NCBI RefSeq assembly: GCF_004682055.1
Contig: NZ_QUZU01000012.1
Span: forward strand, 62,001 to 126,000
DNA from: Pseudomonas kairouanensis
Lineage (GTDB): Bacteria > Pseudomonadota > Gammaproteobacteria > Pseudomonadales > Pseudomonadaceae
Length of the DNA: 64,000 bases
Direction: 5' to 3'
Positions 53,640-64,000 of the stretch are shown in pieces (within the stretch, counting starts at the first letter, position 1; every line of letters begins with the position of its first letter). A model generated the notes under the pieces. That model had not been told where the DNA came from. It was given only the letters and a program-made list of their open reading frames with translations, and did no database searches. The position numbers were made by a program, and so were the translations under genes.

Positions 53640-54482
53640 TTATTTTTCCGCTGTTTCCTGCATGACACGGATAACCCGCTGTGGAAACGGAATATCAATA
53701 CCCGCCTCTTTCAAACGGTCGCGTGCAAGTTCGTTCAACATGAACACCACATCCCAATAATCCGAGGTCTTGGTCCAGCAGCGCAGGGAAACAGTAATAG
53801 AACTGTCCCCCAAGGTTGAAACCACTGCCACGGCAGCCGGATCCGTCAACACGCGCGGGTCTTTGGCCAGCGCCAACAACACCTCACGGGCTTTCTGCAG
53901 GTCCGCTTCATAGTCCACACCTACATCAAACACGACTTTGCGGGTTGGCTGACGGTTGGTGTTGGTGATGATGCCGTTCGAAAGACTGCCATTGGGAATG
54001 ATGACGGTCTTGTTGTCACCGGTGCGCAGCACGGTGTGGAAGATCTGGATGCTGTCGACGGTGCCGGAAGTGCCCTGGGCTTCGATCCAGTCACCAATGC
54101 GGAACGGGCGGAACAACAAGATAAGGACGCCACCCGCAAAGTTCGCCAGGCTGCCTTGCAGAGCCATACCAATGGCCAGGGTAGCAGCACCAATGGCAGC
54201 CACGAATGAAGTGGTCGCCACGCCAATCATCGAGGCCACGTTGACCACAAGCATGATTTTCAGCGCGATGTTAGCCAGCTTGGTGATGAAGTGTTGCAGC
54301 GCCGTATCCGCGTTGCGCAGAGCCAGCAAACGCCCCACTCGACCAGTCAAGACGTTGATCAGCCACCAGCCGATGACCAGCGTGAGGACGGCCAGCAAAA
54401 AACGGCTGCCGTACTCCATGATCATCGGAATCCAGGACTGTGACGTCTTGATCAAGTGATCCATTTCAGCGTTCATATCCAT
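53640..54482 (-). CDS. Small-conductance mechanosensitive channel, MscS family
   Basis: A 280-residue channel of short MscS type. Three helices are seen: about 25-45 (GSRFLLAVLTLVIGWWLINV), 70-90 and 97-125, the last being the pore helix GAATLAIGMALQGSLANFAG then GVLILLFRPFRIGD. The cytoplasmic beta domain has NKTVIIPNGSLSNGIITN, followed by an alpha/beta vestibule. It would open during hypo-osmotic shock. CAGGAGAAAG precedes the ATG. Monocistronic. Confidence 0.94.
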   Translation of the reverse strand: MDMNAEMDHLIKTSQSWIPMIMEYGSRFLLAVLTLVIGWWLINVLTGRVGRLLALRNADTALQHFITKLANIALKIMLVVNVASMIGVATTSFVAAIGAATLAIGMALQGSLANFAGGVLILLFRPFRIGDWIEAQGTSGTVDSIQIFHTVLRTGDNKTVIIPNGSLSNGIITNTNRQPTRKVVFDVGVDYEADLQKAREVLLALAKDPRVLTDPAAVAVVSTLGDSSITVSLRCWTKTSDYWDVVFMLNELARDRLKEAGIDIPFPQRVIRVMQETAEK

Positions 54483-54525
54483 CTACTTTCTCCTGTGTAA
54501 CGCAATTGAACACCCATTAACGCAA

Positions 54526-54545
54526 TTGAGCCCCGAAGGGCTCAA
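54526..54545. terminator. Short hairpin between yajQ and mscS
   Basis: TTGAGCCC-CGAA-GGGCTCAA: 8-bp perfect stem with a CGAA loop, no U tract. It lies downstream of yajQ and 44 bases upstream of the mscS start on the same strand. Preceded by a repeated AACGCAATTGA (54500s to 54520s). Confidence 0.45.
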
Positions 54546-54607
54546 TGGAGGGCGCAGGTTCTGGGGCGTGGGACGCCAAAAAAAACCCCAGGTTCCCCAA
54601 ATGGCCA

Positions 54608-55093
54608 TCAGTCGCGGAAGTTATTGAACTGCAGCGGCATGTCGAAGGTCTTGGCGCGCAGGGCCGCGATGGCCTCTTGCAGATCATCACGCTTCTTGCC
54701 GGTGACGCGAACCTGTTCACCCTGGATGGCGGCCTGGACTTTGAGCTTGGCATCCTTGATGTGAGCGACGATTTTCTTCGCCAGCTCCTTGTCGATACCT
54801 TCCTTGAGCACGGCTTCCTGCTTCATCAGTTTGCCGGAGGCGTAGGCGTCCTTGATTTCAAGGCACTGCGCGTCAATCTTGCGCTTGACCAGCGACAACT
54901 TGAGGATCTCGATCATCGCTTCCAGCTGGAAATCGGCTTCAGCGGTCAGGTTGACGGTCAGTTCCTTTTCCTTGAATTCGAAGCTGCCCTTGCCTTTCAA
55001 GTCATAGCGACGGTCCAGTTCCTTGACGGCGTTCTCGACGGCGTTGGTGACTTCGTGTTTGTCCAGTTCGGATACCACGTCGAACGAAGGCAT
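54608..55093 (-). CDS. yajQ: YajQ family nucleotide-binding protein
   Basis: A 161-residue protein starting [20 protein letters not shown], with the family [16 protein letters not shown] and the C-terminal [20 protein letters not shown] then PLQFNNFRD. YajQ proteins bind nucleotides, and members in Xanthomonas and Pseudomonas bind cyclic di-GMP and affect virulence genes (family knowledge). Monocistronic, divergent from panE. Confidence 0.96.
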   Translation of the reverse strand: MPSFDVVSELDKHEVTNAVENAVKELDRRYDLKGKGSFEFKEKELTVNLTAEADFQLEAMIEILKLSLVKRKIDAQCLEIKDAYASGKLMKQEAVLKEGIDKELAKKIVAHIKDAKLKVQAAIQGEQVRVTGKKRDDLQEAIAALRAKTFDMPLQFNNFRD

Positions 55094-55111
55094 GTCATTT
55101 CTCCAATATAA

Positions 55112-56134
<1,023 letters not shown>

Positions 56135-56180
56135 GCCACGCGCTACCCTGCCCGCCTGTCTATCACCTGGGAAAGCCCTG

Positions 56181-58217
56181 ATGCCGTTGCGCCAGCGTCT
56201 TGAAAATCTACCGGTAGGGCAGAAACTGCTGGCCGCCCTGCTGGTACTGTTGACCACCGTCTTGCTGGTGGCCAACCTCACCTTTATCAGTGCCGCCTAC
56301 TGGATCTCCCAGGAAAGCATGGCCCCCCAGGCCCTGCAGGCCATCGGTCGCCTGGTGTCCAACCCGGCTCTCGCCGCCGAGGCCCTTGAGTCGCCGGCCA
56401 AGGCCGACGCCTTGCTCAATGAGCTGACCAGCTATTCCCCCTTACGCGCCGCCGCCCTGTACGACGGCGATGGCAACCGTCTGGCGCAGATGCAACACGG
56501 CGACCGCCTGCACCTGCCCGATACCTATAAACATATCGAAGCCTGGCGCGTCACCGAGTTTCGCAGCAACCAGATCATCACCCTGCCCCGCGCTGGCCAA
56601 CCATCCGGGCATCTGCTGCTGGTAGCCAGCAGCGAACTGCCAGTAGCGTTCTATACCGGCACGTTGACCGCCAGCCTGGGCATCCTGATTTTCAGCGTGC
56701 TGCTATGGCTGATCATCGCCCGCCAGATCAAACGCCTGATCACCCGCCCCATCCATGAACTGGAAGAACTGTCGCGCCAGGTCACCCGCGAAGAGAACTA
56801 CGCCCTGCGCGCCGGCCGTGGCAACCACGATGAAATCGGCAGCCTGGCCGAAGCCTTCAACACCATGCTGTCACGCATCGAAGCCCGCGAGCAGCAACTC
56901 AAGCGCGCGCGGGACGACTCCCAAGCCGCCTACGACCAGGCCCAGGGCCTGGCCGAAGAGACCCGCCACACCAACCGCAAGCTGGAACTGGAGGTTCAGG
57001 TACGCAGCAAGATCGAGAAAAAACTCACCGGGTTCCAGAACTACCTGAACAGCATCATCGACTCCATGCCCTCGGCACTGATCGCCCTGGATGAACAGCT
57101 CTACGTCACCCAATGGAACCAGGAAGCCAGCGCGCTCTCCGGCACGCGCCTGGACGAAGCGCTTAACCAGCCGATCTACCTGGCGTTCCAACCGCTCAAG
57201 CCGTACCTGCCGCAAATCCGTGCCACCGTCGAGCAACACACGGTGGAACGCATCGAGCGGGTCACCTGGATCAAGGACGACGAACCCAAGCATTACGCCC
57301 TGACCTTCTACCCACTGATGGGCGGTGCCGGGCGCGGCGTGGTGATTCGTATCGACGACATTACCCAACGCCTGTCCCTTGAAGAAATGATGGTGCAGTC
57401 AGAGAAAATGCTCTCCGTGGGCGGGCTCGCTGCTGGCATGGCCCATGAAATCAACAACCCGCTGGGCGCAATCTTGCATAACGTGCAGAACATCCGTCGC
57501 CGCCTGTCCCCCGAATTGCCGAAAAACCTGGAGCACGCCGAACAGGCGGGCATCGAGCTGGACATGGTCAACCGCTACCTGCAAAGCCGCGAAGTCCCGC
57601 AACTGCTCGACGGCATCCAACAGGCTGGCGCGCGGGCAGCAAAGATCGTCACCCACATGCTCAGTTTCAGTCGTCGCAGCAATCGGCAGATGGCCCCGTG
57701 CGACCTGCCCGCCTTGATCGACCAGGCGGTCGAGATCGCCGGAAACGACTTCGACCTGGCCATTGGCTTCGACTTCAAAGGCCAGGCGATCACCCGCCAG
57801 TTCGACCCACGACTCGGCCCGGTGCCAGGTACCGCCAATGAGTTGGAACAGGTGCTGCTCAACCTGCTGAAAAACGCCGCCCAGGCGATTCACCTGCGCG
57901 GCGACGACAGCGAGCCGGGGCGCATCGTCCTGCGCACTCGCCTCAACCCGCCATGGGCAGAGATCCAGGTTGAGGACAACGGCATCGGCATGAGCGAAAA
58001 CGTGCGCAAGCGCACCTTCGAGCCATTCTTCACCACCAAGGAAATCGGCCAGGGCACCGGGCTTGGGCTGTCGGTGTCGTATTTCATCATCACCAACAAC
58101 CACAAGGGCCAGATGGAAGTGCACTCCACCTTAGGCCAAGGCACATGCTTTACCCTGCGCCTGCCCTTGGCCGGCAGCCAACTGCCACCTTACGAACTCA
58201 CCCAACTGGAGCAATGA
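56181..58217 (+). CDS. Sensor histidine kinase (HAMP-PAS-HisKA-HATPase)
   Basis: A 678-residue membrane kinase. Helices lie near 12-35 (KLLAALLVLLTTVLLVANLT) and 160-185 (LTASLGILIFSVLLWLIIA) with a periplasmic sensor between. A HAMP segment follows (RQIKRLITRPIHELEELSRQ), then a coiled coil and a PAS domain (FQNYLNSIIDSMPSALIALD). The HisKA has phosphoacceptor H422 in GMAHEINNPLGAI, and the HATPase has LLKNAAQAIHL, DNGIGMSE, FEPFFTTKE and GTGLGLSVSY. No response regulator is adjacent, so it is an orphan kinase of unknown partner. Confidence 0.94.
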   Translation: MPLRQRLENLPVGQKLLAALLVLLTTVLLVANLTFISAAYWISQESMAPQALQAIGRLVSNPALAAEALESPAKADALLNELTSYSPLRAAALYDGDGNRLAQMQHGDRLHLPDTYKHIEAWRVTEFRSNQIITLPRAGQPSGHLLLVASSELPVAFYTGTLTASLGILIFSVLLWLIIARQIKRLITRPIHELEELSRQVTREENYALRAGRGNHDEIGSLAEAFNTMLSRIEAREQQLKRARDDSQAAYDQAQGLAEETRHTNRKLELEVQVRSKIEKKLTGFQNYLNSIIDSMPSALIALDEQLYVTQWNQEASALSGTRLDEALNQPIYLAFQPLKPYLPQIRATVEQHTVERIERVTWIKDDEPKHYALTFYPLMGGAGRGVVIRIDDITQRLSLEEMMVQSEKMLSVGGLAAGMAHEINNPLGAILHNVQNIRRRLSPELPKNLEHAEQAGIELDMVNRYLQSREVPQLLDGIQQAGARAAKIVTHMLSFSRRSNRQMAPCDLPALIDQAVEIAGNDFDLAIGFDFKGQAITRQFDPRLGPVPGTANELEQVLLNLLKNAAQAIHLRGDDSEPGRIVLRTRLNPPWAEIQVEDNGIGMSENVRKRTFEPFFTTKEIGQGTGLGLSVSYFIITNNHKGQMEVHSTLGQGTCFTLRLPLAGSQLPPYELTQLEQ

Positions 58218-58219
58218 CC

Positions 58220-58798
58220 ATGGGCTTTCGCCTGTCGAAGATCTACACCCGTACTGGCGACAAGGGTGAAACCGGCCTCGGTGATGGCCGTCGCGTGCCC
58301 AAGGATCATCCGCGGGTGGAGGCCATTGGTGAAGTCGATACGCTGAACAGCCAACTCGGGTTGCTGCTGGCCGCACTGGAAGAACAGAGCGGCAAGCACC
58401 CTGAATTGAAAGATGTGATTGAAGTGCTTACACCCTGCCAGCACCGTTTGTTTGATCTGGGCGGTGAGTTGGCAATGCCGGTGTACAAGGCGCTGAATGC
58501 CGCCGAAGTGGATCGCCTGGAAGCGGCGATTGATCGCTGGAATGAAGAAGTGGGGCCGCTGGAGAATTTCATTCTGCCCGGTGGTTCGGCATTGATCGCC
58601 CAGGCCCACGTTTGCCGCAGCCTGGCGCGCAGTGCGGAGCGCAGGTGTCAGCAACTGAATGCGATTGAGCCGCTTGAAGGTGTGGGGTTGGCGTATATCA
58701 ATCGGTTGTCGGATTTGCTGTTTGTGGCGGCGCGGGTGATTGCCAGGCGCCAAGGTGTGGCTGAGGTGTTGTGGCAAGCGGCTGCCAAGCCACACTGA
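58220..58798 (+). CDS. Cob(I)alamin adenosyltransferase, PduO type
   Basis: A 192-residue ATP:corrinoid adenosyltransferase making adenosylcobalamin. The N-terminal nucleotide loop is IYTRTGDKGETGLGDGRRVP. The ENFILPGGSALIAQAHVCRS and RSLARSAERRC segments are characteristic of the PduO trimer interface and active site. The start at 58220 has GGAG 8 bases upstream; an alternative ATG at 58214 overlaps the kinase stop (ATGA). Possibly co-transcribed with the kinase. Third codon positions become less GC-rich near the end. Confidence 0.93.
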   Translation: MGFRLSKIYTRTGDKGETGLGDGRRVPKDHPRVEAIGEVDTLNSQLGLLLAALEEQSGKHPELKDVIEVLTPCQHRLFDLGGELAMPVYKALNAAEVDRLEAAIDRWNEEVGPLENFILPGGSALIAQAHVCRSLARSAERRCQQLNAIEPLEGVGLAYINRLSDLLFVAARVIARRQGVAEVLWQAAAKPH

Positions 58799-58825
58799 TG
58801 TTTATGTAGTGCCTGATCGGGCCCT

Positions 58826-58898
58826 ATCGGGGGCAAGCCCCCTCCCACACTTTGATTTGTGAACGCATTCAAAATGTGGGAGGGGGCTTGCCCCCGAT
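58826..58898. repeat. REP pair in tail-to-tail orientation
   Basis: Two REP units with opposite orientation to the other doublets: a right-type unit ending CCCCCTCCCACA at 58826-58849, then a left-type TGTGGGAGGGGGCTTGCCCC at 58875-58898, separated by 25 bases. GGGCCC and AGGCCC blocks flank the pair. It lies between the convergent cobalamin gene and the MutT-type gene. Confidence 0.88.
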
Positions 58899-58917
58899 GA
58901 GGCCCGTCATAACACCA

Positions 58918-59862
58918 TCAAACCTCTGGCCAGAATGCCCGAATGCCGGCCACACCCTGAGCCCCAACCTCCCAAGCCTTCTCCCGTTCAGCCGGCCCAA
59001 CCCCACCCAGCAGAAACACCGGTTTGCTGAACCCACGGATCAACTCTGCCGCCTGCTCCCAGCCCAAGGGCTGCGCATCGGGGTGAGTCTGGGTCGGCTG
59101 CACCGGCGACAGCGTGACAAAGTCCACGTCCATCAACTCTGCCAGCGCCAGCTCTTCGGCGTTATGGCATGAAGCTGCCAACCAACGATCCTTGGGCAAC
59201 GGTCGACCTTTGCTCGCGTATTTACGCAATTGTGCCGAGGTCATGTGCCAGCCGGCCGAAGGAAAATCCCCCAGCCATTCAAACGGTCCCTTGAGCATCA
59301 ACTGCGCCTTGCCAGCACACAGGCCCGCCGCGTCCACGGCCAGGTCACGGTACTTGGGGTCGTAACCGTTGGGTGCACGCAACTGAATCAACTTGATGCC
59401 ACCGGCGATGGCTTTCTGGAGGCCGCGCAACAATGTCGGTGTTTCCAGCTCGCCCGGCGTGATCAGGTACTCGGCCGGCAAACGCGCGGCGGCAACGATG
59501 GGTGCATTGGCGGCCGGGAATTCATAGTTGAGCAGGTCCCGAGGGGCTACCCATTCCAGCGGCTGCCCTTCAACGCCATGGGGTTCGCCGGTAAAGGCCG
59601 AAACCTCCCAGACGTCCAGCAACACCTGTTTGTCCGGGTAGTCGTGCTGCACCTTGATCAACGGCCGCGCCGTGGTGACCTGGATCCCCAGTTCCTCCTG
59701 CAATTCGCGGGACAGTGCAGTGGCGACCGACTCACCGGCCTCCACCTTGCCACCGGGAAACTCCCAGAGACCGCCCTGATGCTGGGTATCGGCGCGGCGT
59801 GCCAGCAAGATCCTGCCGTCGACACCGCGGATCACCGCTGCTGCTACATGCACTCGTTTCAC
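58918..59862 (-). CDS. MutT-like Nudix hydrolase fused to a thiamine-phosphate-synthase-like domain
   Basis: A 314-residue fusion. Residues 1-130 hold a MutT-type Nudix domain with the box GGKVEAGESVATALSRELQE (then ELGI), plus QHQGGLWEFPGG. From about 135 a TIM-barrel TMP-synthase/TenI-like domain follows (LITPGELETPTLLRGLQKAI, KPVFLLGGVGPAEREKAWEV, GAQGVAGIRAFW). The Nudix half likely cleans 8-oxo-dGTP; the role of the second half is unknown and may be non-catalytic. The same fusion is known in other pseudomonads at this locus next to argJ-secA. Confidence 0.93.
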   Translation of the reverse strand: MKRVHVAAAVIRGVDGRILLARRADTQHQGGLWEFPGGKVEAGESVATALSRELQEELGIQVTTARPLIKVQHDYPDKQVLLDVWEVSAFTGEPHGVEGQPLEWVAPRDLLNYEFPAANAPIVAAARLPAEYLITPGELETPTLLRGLQKAIAGGIKLIQLRAPNGYDPKYRDLAVDAAGLCAGKAQLMLKGPFEWLGDFPSAGWHMTSAQLRKYASKGRPLPKDRWLAASCHNAEELALAELMDVDFVTLSPVQPTQTHPDAQPLGWEQAAELIRGFSKPVFLLGGVGPAEREKAWEVGAQGVAGIRAFWPEV

Positions 59863-59886
59863 GCCCTATTTCCTCTTGTCGTCCCC

Positions 59887-59986
59887 TGTAGGAGCGGGCT
59901 TGCTCGCGAAAAACGAGCAGGCGACGCAGGTTGCCTGAAAGCACTGCGTCATCGTTGACGACCTTCGCGACCAAGCGCGCTCCTAC
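59887..59986. repeat. REP doublet, TGTAGGAGCGGGCTTG class
   Basis: Left unit TGTAGGAGCGGGCTTGCTCG, right unit CGCGACCAAGCGCGCTCCTACA (partly diverged), with a loop containing CAGGCGACGCAGGTTGCCTG and CACTGCGTCATCG. It lies between the MutT-fusion gene and argJ on the minus strand. Confidence 0.85.
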
Positions 59987-60004
59987 AGGGTTTGTGCGGT
60001 CACA

Positions 60005-61222
60005 TCAGGTACGGTATTCCGCGTTGATCTTCACGTACTCGTGGGACAGGTCTGTGGTCCAGATGGTTTCGCTGCACTCGCCGCGACCCAGCTCGATGCG
60101 GATGGTGATTTCTTCCTGCTGCATCACCGCCGAGCCCTGGGCTTCGGTGTAGCTCTCGGCGCGGGCACCACGGCTGGCGATGCACACGTCGCCAAGGAAC
60201 ACATCGATCTTGCTCACGTCCAGGTCCGGCACGCCGGCACGACCGACAGCGGCGAGGATACGGCCCCAGTTCGGGTCGGAGGCGAACAGCGCAGTCTTGA
60301 TCAGCGGCGAGTGGGCCACGGTGTAGCCCACGTCCAGGCATTCCTGATGGTTGCCGCCGCCGTTGACTTCAACGGTGACGAACTTGGTCGCGCCTTCGCC
60401 GTCACGCACGATGGCCTGGGCCACTTCCATGCACACTTCGAACACCGCTTGCTTCAAGGCTGCGAACAACGGGCCGCTGGCCTCGGTGATTTCCGGCAGG
60501 TTGGCCTGGCCAGTCGCGATCAGCATGCAGCAGTCGTTGGTCGAAGTGTCGCCATCGATGGTGATGCGATTGAACGACTTGTTGGCGCCGTCCAGGATCA
60601 GGCTGTGCAACACGTCGCGGGAGACTTTGGCGTCGGTGGCGATGTAGCCGAGCATGGTGGCCATGTTCGGGCGGATCATGCCCGCGCCCTTGCTGATGCC
60701 GGTCACGGTGACGGTCACGCCGTCGTGCACGAACTGGCGGCTCGCGCCTTTTGGCAGGGTGTCGGTGGTCATGATGCCGGTGGCGGCCGCAGCCCAGTTA
60801 TCCACAGACAAGTCATCCAGCGCGGCTTGCAGCGCGCCTTCGATCTTCTCGACCGGCAGTGGCTCGCCAATCACACCGGTGGAGTACGGCAGCACTTGGC
60901 TGGCATCCACACCCGCTAGTTGGGCCAGCTTGGCGCAGGTACGCGCAGCTGCCACCAGGCCAGGTTCGCCGGTGCCGGCGTTGGCATTGCCGGTGTTGGT
61001 CAGCAGGTAACGGATGGTGCCGGCCACACGTTGCTTGGCCAGGATCACGGGGGCCGCGCAAAACGCATTGAGGGTGAACACACCAGCAACGGTCGAGCCT
61101 TCAGCACAGCGCATCACCACTACATCCTTGCGCCCCGGGCGCTTGATGCCGGCCGAAGCGATACCGAGTTCAAAACCGGCAACCGGGTGCAAAGTGGGCA
61201 AAGGACCAAGACCAACAGCCAT
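60005..61222 (-). CDS. argJ: Bifunctional ornithine acetyltransferase / N-acetylglutamate synthase
   Basis: A 405-residue arginine-biosynthesis enzyme recycling the acetyl group between acetylornithine and glutamate. It matures by self-cleavage before T189 in [15 protein letters not shown], where T189 becomes the nucleophile. [14 protein letters not shown] and [14 protein letters not shown] are family motifs. The ATG at 61222 has GAGGAG 8 bases upstream; a frame to 61237 adds five residues. It lies between secA and the MutT-fusion gene on the same strand, as in other Pseudomonas genomes. Confidence 0.96.
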   Translation of the reverse strand: MAVGLGPLPTLHPVAGFELGIASAGIKRPGRKDVVVMRCAEGSTVAGVFTLNAFCAAPVILAKQRVAGTIRYLLTNTGNANAGTGEPGLVAAARTCAKLAQLAGVDASQVLPYSTGVIGEPLPVEKIEGALQAALDDLSVDNWAAAATGIMTTDTLPKGASRQFVHDGVTVTVTGISKGAGMIRPNMATMLGYIATDAKVSRDVLHSLILDGANKSFNRITIDGDTSTNDCCMLIATGQANLPEITEASGPLFAALKQAVFEVCMEVAQAIVRDGEGATKFVTVEVNGGGNHQECLDVGYTVAHSPLIKTALFASDPNWGRILAAVGRAGVPDLDVSKIDVFLGDVCIASRGARAESYTEAQGSAVMQQEEITIRIELGRGECSETIWTTDLSHEYVKINAEYRT

Positions 61223-61283
61223 GAATGCGCTCCTCAAAAATTAGGTGATGTCTGTGCCGTCGTGAGCGACGGTGAAATTAATG

Positions 61284-61317
61284 GCAAAACGCCGCGACGG
61301 CAAAGGCCGGTCGCGGC
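61284..61317 (-). terminator. Terminator after secA
   Basis: GCCGCGAC pairs with GTCGCGGC around an 11-base loop (61291-61317), followed on the minus strand by GTTTTGCC. It lies 29 bases after the secA stop and separates it from argJ. Confidence 0.75.
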
Positions 61318-61346
61318 GCGGGGTGTTGCAGCGTCAGGCAAAAATC

Positions 61347-64000
<2,654 letters not shown>

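Overview
The window reads as a chromosomal segment of a fluorescent-group Pseudomonas. The evidence is the GC-rich coding, the Pseudomonas-type REP doublets (TGTGGGAGGGGGCTTGCTCC class), the two OprD-family porins, the DUF5064-type protein, the gcsR-gcv-sdaA locus and the ruv-tol-pal-queE-queC-tRNA-Lys block. No phage, IS element, CRISPR array or rRNA operon is visible. Much of the sequence is core genome with accessory catabolic modules between.

Layout. 1-0.9 kb: end of arcC and a DUF5064 gene. 1.1-9.0 kb: gcsR, three 18-bp operators and a sigma-54 promoter, then gcvH-gcvP-sdaA-gcvT, which convert glycine and serine to C1 units, ammonia and pyruvate. 9.3-11.4 kb: a cold-shock protein, an RDD membrane protein and nadA. 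11.5-23.6 kb: a XRE/cupin regulator divergent from a ten-gene catabolic cluster: DapA-family lyase, Tat-exported PotD-like binding protein with two permeases and an ATPase, GlcD-like flavoprotein, P5C-dehydrogenase-like aldehyde dehydrogenase, Ldh2-type oxidoreductase, TetR regulator and OprD porin. I cannot assign its substrate. 23.9-34.4 kb, minus strand: a TauABC-like importer, then purU-folD-soxBDAG and an IclR regulator; a heterotetrameric sarcosine-oxidase-type enzyme would feed methylene-THF to FolD and PurU. 34.7-36.0 kb: a histidine-phosphatase fusion gene between two near-copies of the tRNA-Lys terminator, beside tRNA-Lys.

36.0-51.3 kb, mainly minus strand: queC, queE, cpoB, pal, tolB, tolA, tolR, tolQ, ybgC, a possible 48-residue membrane peptide, ruvB, ruvA, ruvC, yebC, aspS, a zinc-ribbon protein, a ribbon-helix-helix protein, dps, a membrane/cold-shock fusion (plus strand), slyX and a HIT protein. 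52.2-53.5 kb: a second OprD porin behind an unusually long structured leader. 53.6-64.0 kb: an MscS channel, yajQ, panE, a sensor kinase, a cob(I)alamin adenosyltransferase, a MutT/thiamine-phosphate-synthase-like fusion, argJ and most of secA, which runs off the window end.

Most promising for new biology: the 12.5-23.6 kb catabolic cluster, the atypical sox-folate-transporter operon, the tRNA-Lys-adjacent phosphatase insertion, a REP doublet nested in a 38-bp inverted repeat at 23.65-23.84 kb, and the small membrane ORF between ruvB and ybgC. All assignments come from reading the sequence; no database search was run. Gene-order comparisons with P. aeruginosa PAO1 are from memory.
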